A stretch of 64,000 nucleotides of DNA, taken from contig JAVTVJ010000143.1 of the NCBI GenBank assembly GCA_034509425.1, forward strand, positions 806,001 to 870,000, in the 5' to 3' direction. This stretch comes from Eopsaltria australis. Lineage: Eukaryota > Chordata > Aves > Passeriformes > Petroicidae. The position numbers and the translations under genes were made by a program. This document shows, in pieces, positions 61,231-64,000 of the stretch (position 1 is the first letter of the stretch; the number at the start of each line of letters is the position of its first letter). A model generated the notes under the pieces. That model ran no database searches. It saw nothing but the letters and a program-made list of their open reading frames with translations, and was not told where the DNA came from.

Positions 61231-62925
61231 CACACTAGGAAGACTAGCTGCTCCATAGTTACCTGCCAGTAGCCAAATTCATTGACATCTCCCTTAGGCA
61301 AGGAACAGACTCGTTCACTTCCCCCTCAAAAGAAGTGGAATACTAACGGAGCCTGCCAGCAACACACATAAAACATCAGGCTGCCCAACGGGACAACTGG
61401 GGCCAAGTGAGTGGAAAGAACATGTCAGTTATTAATTAATTTGTTCTATATTCATGTCATTAGAGATAATTACATGAGTTGGTCCCACGGCCTGAACCTT
61501 CCCCAGCCACTGATGCCCATGATTCATGACGGACAGTTGCACAACACAGCTGTCAATGACTTCACCATGTTGCATGGAAAATCCTCTCTAGATGCATGTG
61601 TGTGCAGTGACTCACTTTGACACCTTGGGTTGACATTTGCAACCTGGGCCAAGCCCATCAATAAGACAAAGGCACTTCTTGTGAGGTTTCCAAGCCACTA
61701 GGTTGGGTATCAAACAATGGAGCACACAGCAGAAGGCAAGAAAAGGTGGCCCCCAAATGTTCAGTTCATGTGTGCAACAACCTAGGGCACTGGCACAAGA
61801 AAATGCTCAAGGCAACAGCTCTTCTCTGGCAACACCCAAAAACAGGACTGCAGAGAGCAAGGCCTCTGCACAAGTAGGAACATCCCAGGAAGCTCTTAAG
61901 AACCAAGACAGGCCTTTCTATTTAGAGAGAGGAAGGTATTTCATAAGTGAGAGTCAGCAGGAACAGCTAAGTGCTGCACAACAGCCTGAATGAGAAGAGG
62001 AAACGTTATGTAAAATAGCACTCAGATGTCACTTGGGAAGAATAAGCAAAGATCTACCATAAATCCAGGCACACGAGATACAGGAACCTCCACCCAGGAC
62101 TGGACACCAGAGCAGCCCTCTCAATCTGTCTCCACCCTGGAGACAACACAAGAAATGGGAGCTGTAAACAGAAAATTAAATCGATGGTTTCTCCTCTCCA
62201 CTGGAGAAACAGGAACAGAGAAGGTTTCTCTCAACTCCTTTGGGTGTCCTTTGTAATGTCCTTCAGAAAAACCAAAATCAAAAGAAGGATCTTGGAAGGA
62301 ATGGGTAGCATGAGCCCAGTATTGCATCATGCATGAAGAAAGCATGATGAACACAGAGATGCTCAGAGGGAGCACTAAGAGAAGTATTTCAGGGAAATGT
62401 TTTCACTGACCAAAGATTTTAAACAGCAGATGAAAACAACCATCCTAGTGGTTCTGGTGACTTGGTTCTTTCTGGAAGAAAATAAACATAAGTGAGTAAA
62501 AATCAAGCCGTTTTGTTTTGTTTGAGAAAAGCAGAATTTTCCATTTGAAATGAGATTTTATCTTGCTATACACTTCTTTTTTTTTGTGTTAAGTCTAGGT
62601 CCTCAAATACTTCATTCTACATGGAAAAAATAAAAAAGAAATCCTCAAAGTTTTCAGTTCAGCAAGGAAGCCAGAAAAAATTTGCTTGATTCCTCCCATC
62701 TTCCCTGCCATTTCAGTCATGCGCCCATCTCCCAGTCATTTCAAAAGCAGATGCACCTGCATCCAGGCATCCTGGAACTGAGGCCCCCACAGGAGCCTCT
62801 CAACCACTAGACAAAAGAAAACCTTCTGGGAAATGTGGAAGAGGTTGCAGGTAGCAAAAAGAAACCCTGGGTTGATGCTGGGAAATGAGGCCCTAGCAAG
62901 GCCTGCTGTAGCTGCTAGGATTTTC

Positions 62926-62941
62926 TGCTGCTGCTGCTGCC
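62926..62941 (+). repeat. (CTG)n short triplet run
   Basis: About five CTG triplets occur. This is a simple repeat; the open frame across it would give a run of cysteine codons and shows no other protein-like feature. Confidence 0.85.
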
Positions 62942-64000
62942 CTGTTTGTCTCATCACAGATTCTCTCCCAACAGCACAGGGCAGACAACCTGATGGACAA
63001 CACACATGTCCTGAGGGTGGCCAAGCACCCTGCTGCTCCTTCATAGGCCTGCTGTTGGTAGCAGCTGGACTTGCAGTTGTCCTCACCTCATTGTGCCATC
63101 ATAGCCATGGTGAAATGCCTTTCTCCATCCGACTTCAAACCCCGCCAAGCTGGCCTTGACCCCGTGGGGAGAGAAATCACAGCTGTTGATCACTGCACCT
63201 ATTTGTCCACATTTTGCCAAGCTAATAGTGAGCCAAGGGCACGTCAAGGAGGCTGACATGGCACTTTAAGGCTTTCACACCTTTGTAAGGGCACAAGAGA
63301 AGGCATGACAGAGCCAGATCTCCCCATTGTTCCCCAGGGAATACTCTACTCACCACAGCCATACCCATTTCTTTCTGCATCCTTCTGGCCCTGCTGCAGT
63401 AAGTGACACCCATTCACGTGCCAGGCAAGCCATGCTGCTGTTACCCTCACTAGAGCTACTTGTCACCCTAGATCAATACTAAAAAAGACAAAATTAAATA
63501 GCTCTGCCTTGGGTATCATGCAGTGCATTCCAGTTCCTCCCTAGTCAGTGTTTGTGCAGTGGTTTAAATACATGAAGAGTTACATAAATGCTAACTATTA
63601 TTATAATGTTCCCCTCCTTCCAGTCAACTCCCCCCACAGACTCAGAGAAACATTCCCCACCTCCCATTTTAGCACGTTCATGGCATCAGAAATTACCCTG
63701 TTTTCATTTACCCTGCCCTTTGCCATATGATCCTGGCCCTCACAAGCTTTAAATAGTCTGCATTATTATGAAGGCTTGTTAGGACTTGTCCCTAATCACT
63801 CCAGGAATAATCCTTGATGGCTTGTTTCAGACTCTGTGTGTGGATGTTTGTACAACCACAGGGCTCTGGCTCCCTCAGGTCCCTCCTAGAAGGGGAATTA
63901 AAGCTTTATGCTCAGTGCAGGAGTGGCACATAGTGGGAGCCTGTGTGGCAGTGAACCCATTGTTGTGTCTGCATATGCTGAAGTTCTCTTCAGAGATCTT

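Larger units (their letters stand above)
56001..64000. other. Non-coding stretch, no gene seen
   Basis: Eight kilobases lack an identifiable exon, LINE, SINE or RNA gene. Contents are A runs at 57886-57897 and 58100-58120, two hairpins at 59179-59201 and 59806-59830, a long purine-rich tract at 61062-61230 preceded by a T run, and a CTG triplet run at 62926-62941. Open frames up to about 154 codons (for example 56959-57423) have opposite-strand rivals and no domain. Confidence 0.65.

Noticed and set aside
9186..63420. Scattered CACGTG E-boxes (for example 9189, 20004, 40235, 56182)
   Set aside because: They are dispersed without clustering, so no shared regulatory unit can be argued from them.
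1..64000. CRISPR array, prokaryotic operons, phage or plasmid sequence
   Set aside because: There are no regularly spaced repeats, no dense coding and no ribosome-binding-site pattern; avian retroposons fix the origin as a bird nuclear genome.

Overview
The window looks like non-coding nuclear DNA from a bird, most likely a songbird. The evidence is a set of bird-specific retroposons: a SINE with a tRNA-Ile head and a CR1-type tail (5042-5186, the architecture known as TguSINE1 in passerines), a minus-strand CR1 LINE 3' fragment with a decayed reverse-transcriptase C-terminus (43985-44840), and a second short CR1 3' end (48368-48465). There are also repeats of a kind I associate with old sauropsid genomes. 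Base composition is moderate, CpG is depleted outside a few islets, and stop codons are dense in all frames. That fits vertebrate intergenic or deep intronic sequence and excludes a bacterial, phage or organellar origin.

I found no protein-coding gene I can support. The longer open frames (up to about 180 codons) overlap one another on opposite strands, carry no recognisable domain, and lack a convincing exon chain. There is no CRISPR array, rRNA or functional tRNA gene. The window is therefore probably part of a gene desert or of one large intron; no exon is recognisable enough to name a host gene.

Layout. 1-5 kb: unremarkable AT-leaning DNA. 5.0-6.2 kb: the SINE inserted beside a complete copy of an old near-palindromic repeat, then a second old repeat type. 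7.0-7.5 kb: a CpG-dense islet bracketed by a pyrimidine tract and a purine tract. 10.2-10.5 kb: a CpG-bearing block that looks like a solo LTR. 11-20 kb: featureless apart from a MIR-like relic (18979-19075) and a tetranucleotide microsatellite. 21.0-21.7 kb: a stretch with a perfect CRE, two further CGTCA half sites and an X-box-like half site. 28.0-28.2 kb and 34.3-34.5 kb: two small CpG islets. 30.4-30.6 kb: a possible short exon next to a consensus RFX X-box. 37.6 kb and 47.0 kb: two more copies of the near-palindromic repeat. 44-48.5 kb: the CR1 fragments. 48.5-64 kb: AT-rich non-coding DNA with simple repeats and short hairpins.

The most useful observations are three complete copies of one old palindromic element within 64 kb, the compact CRE/X-box stretch near 21.4 kb, the possible 96-bp exon followed by an X-box near 30.5 kb, and the three isolated CpG islets. 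None amounts to a new gene system. Without alignments to other birds, the regulatory proposals remain inference.
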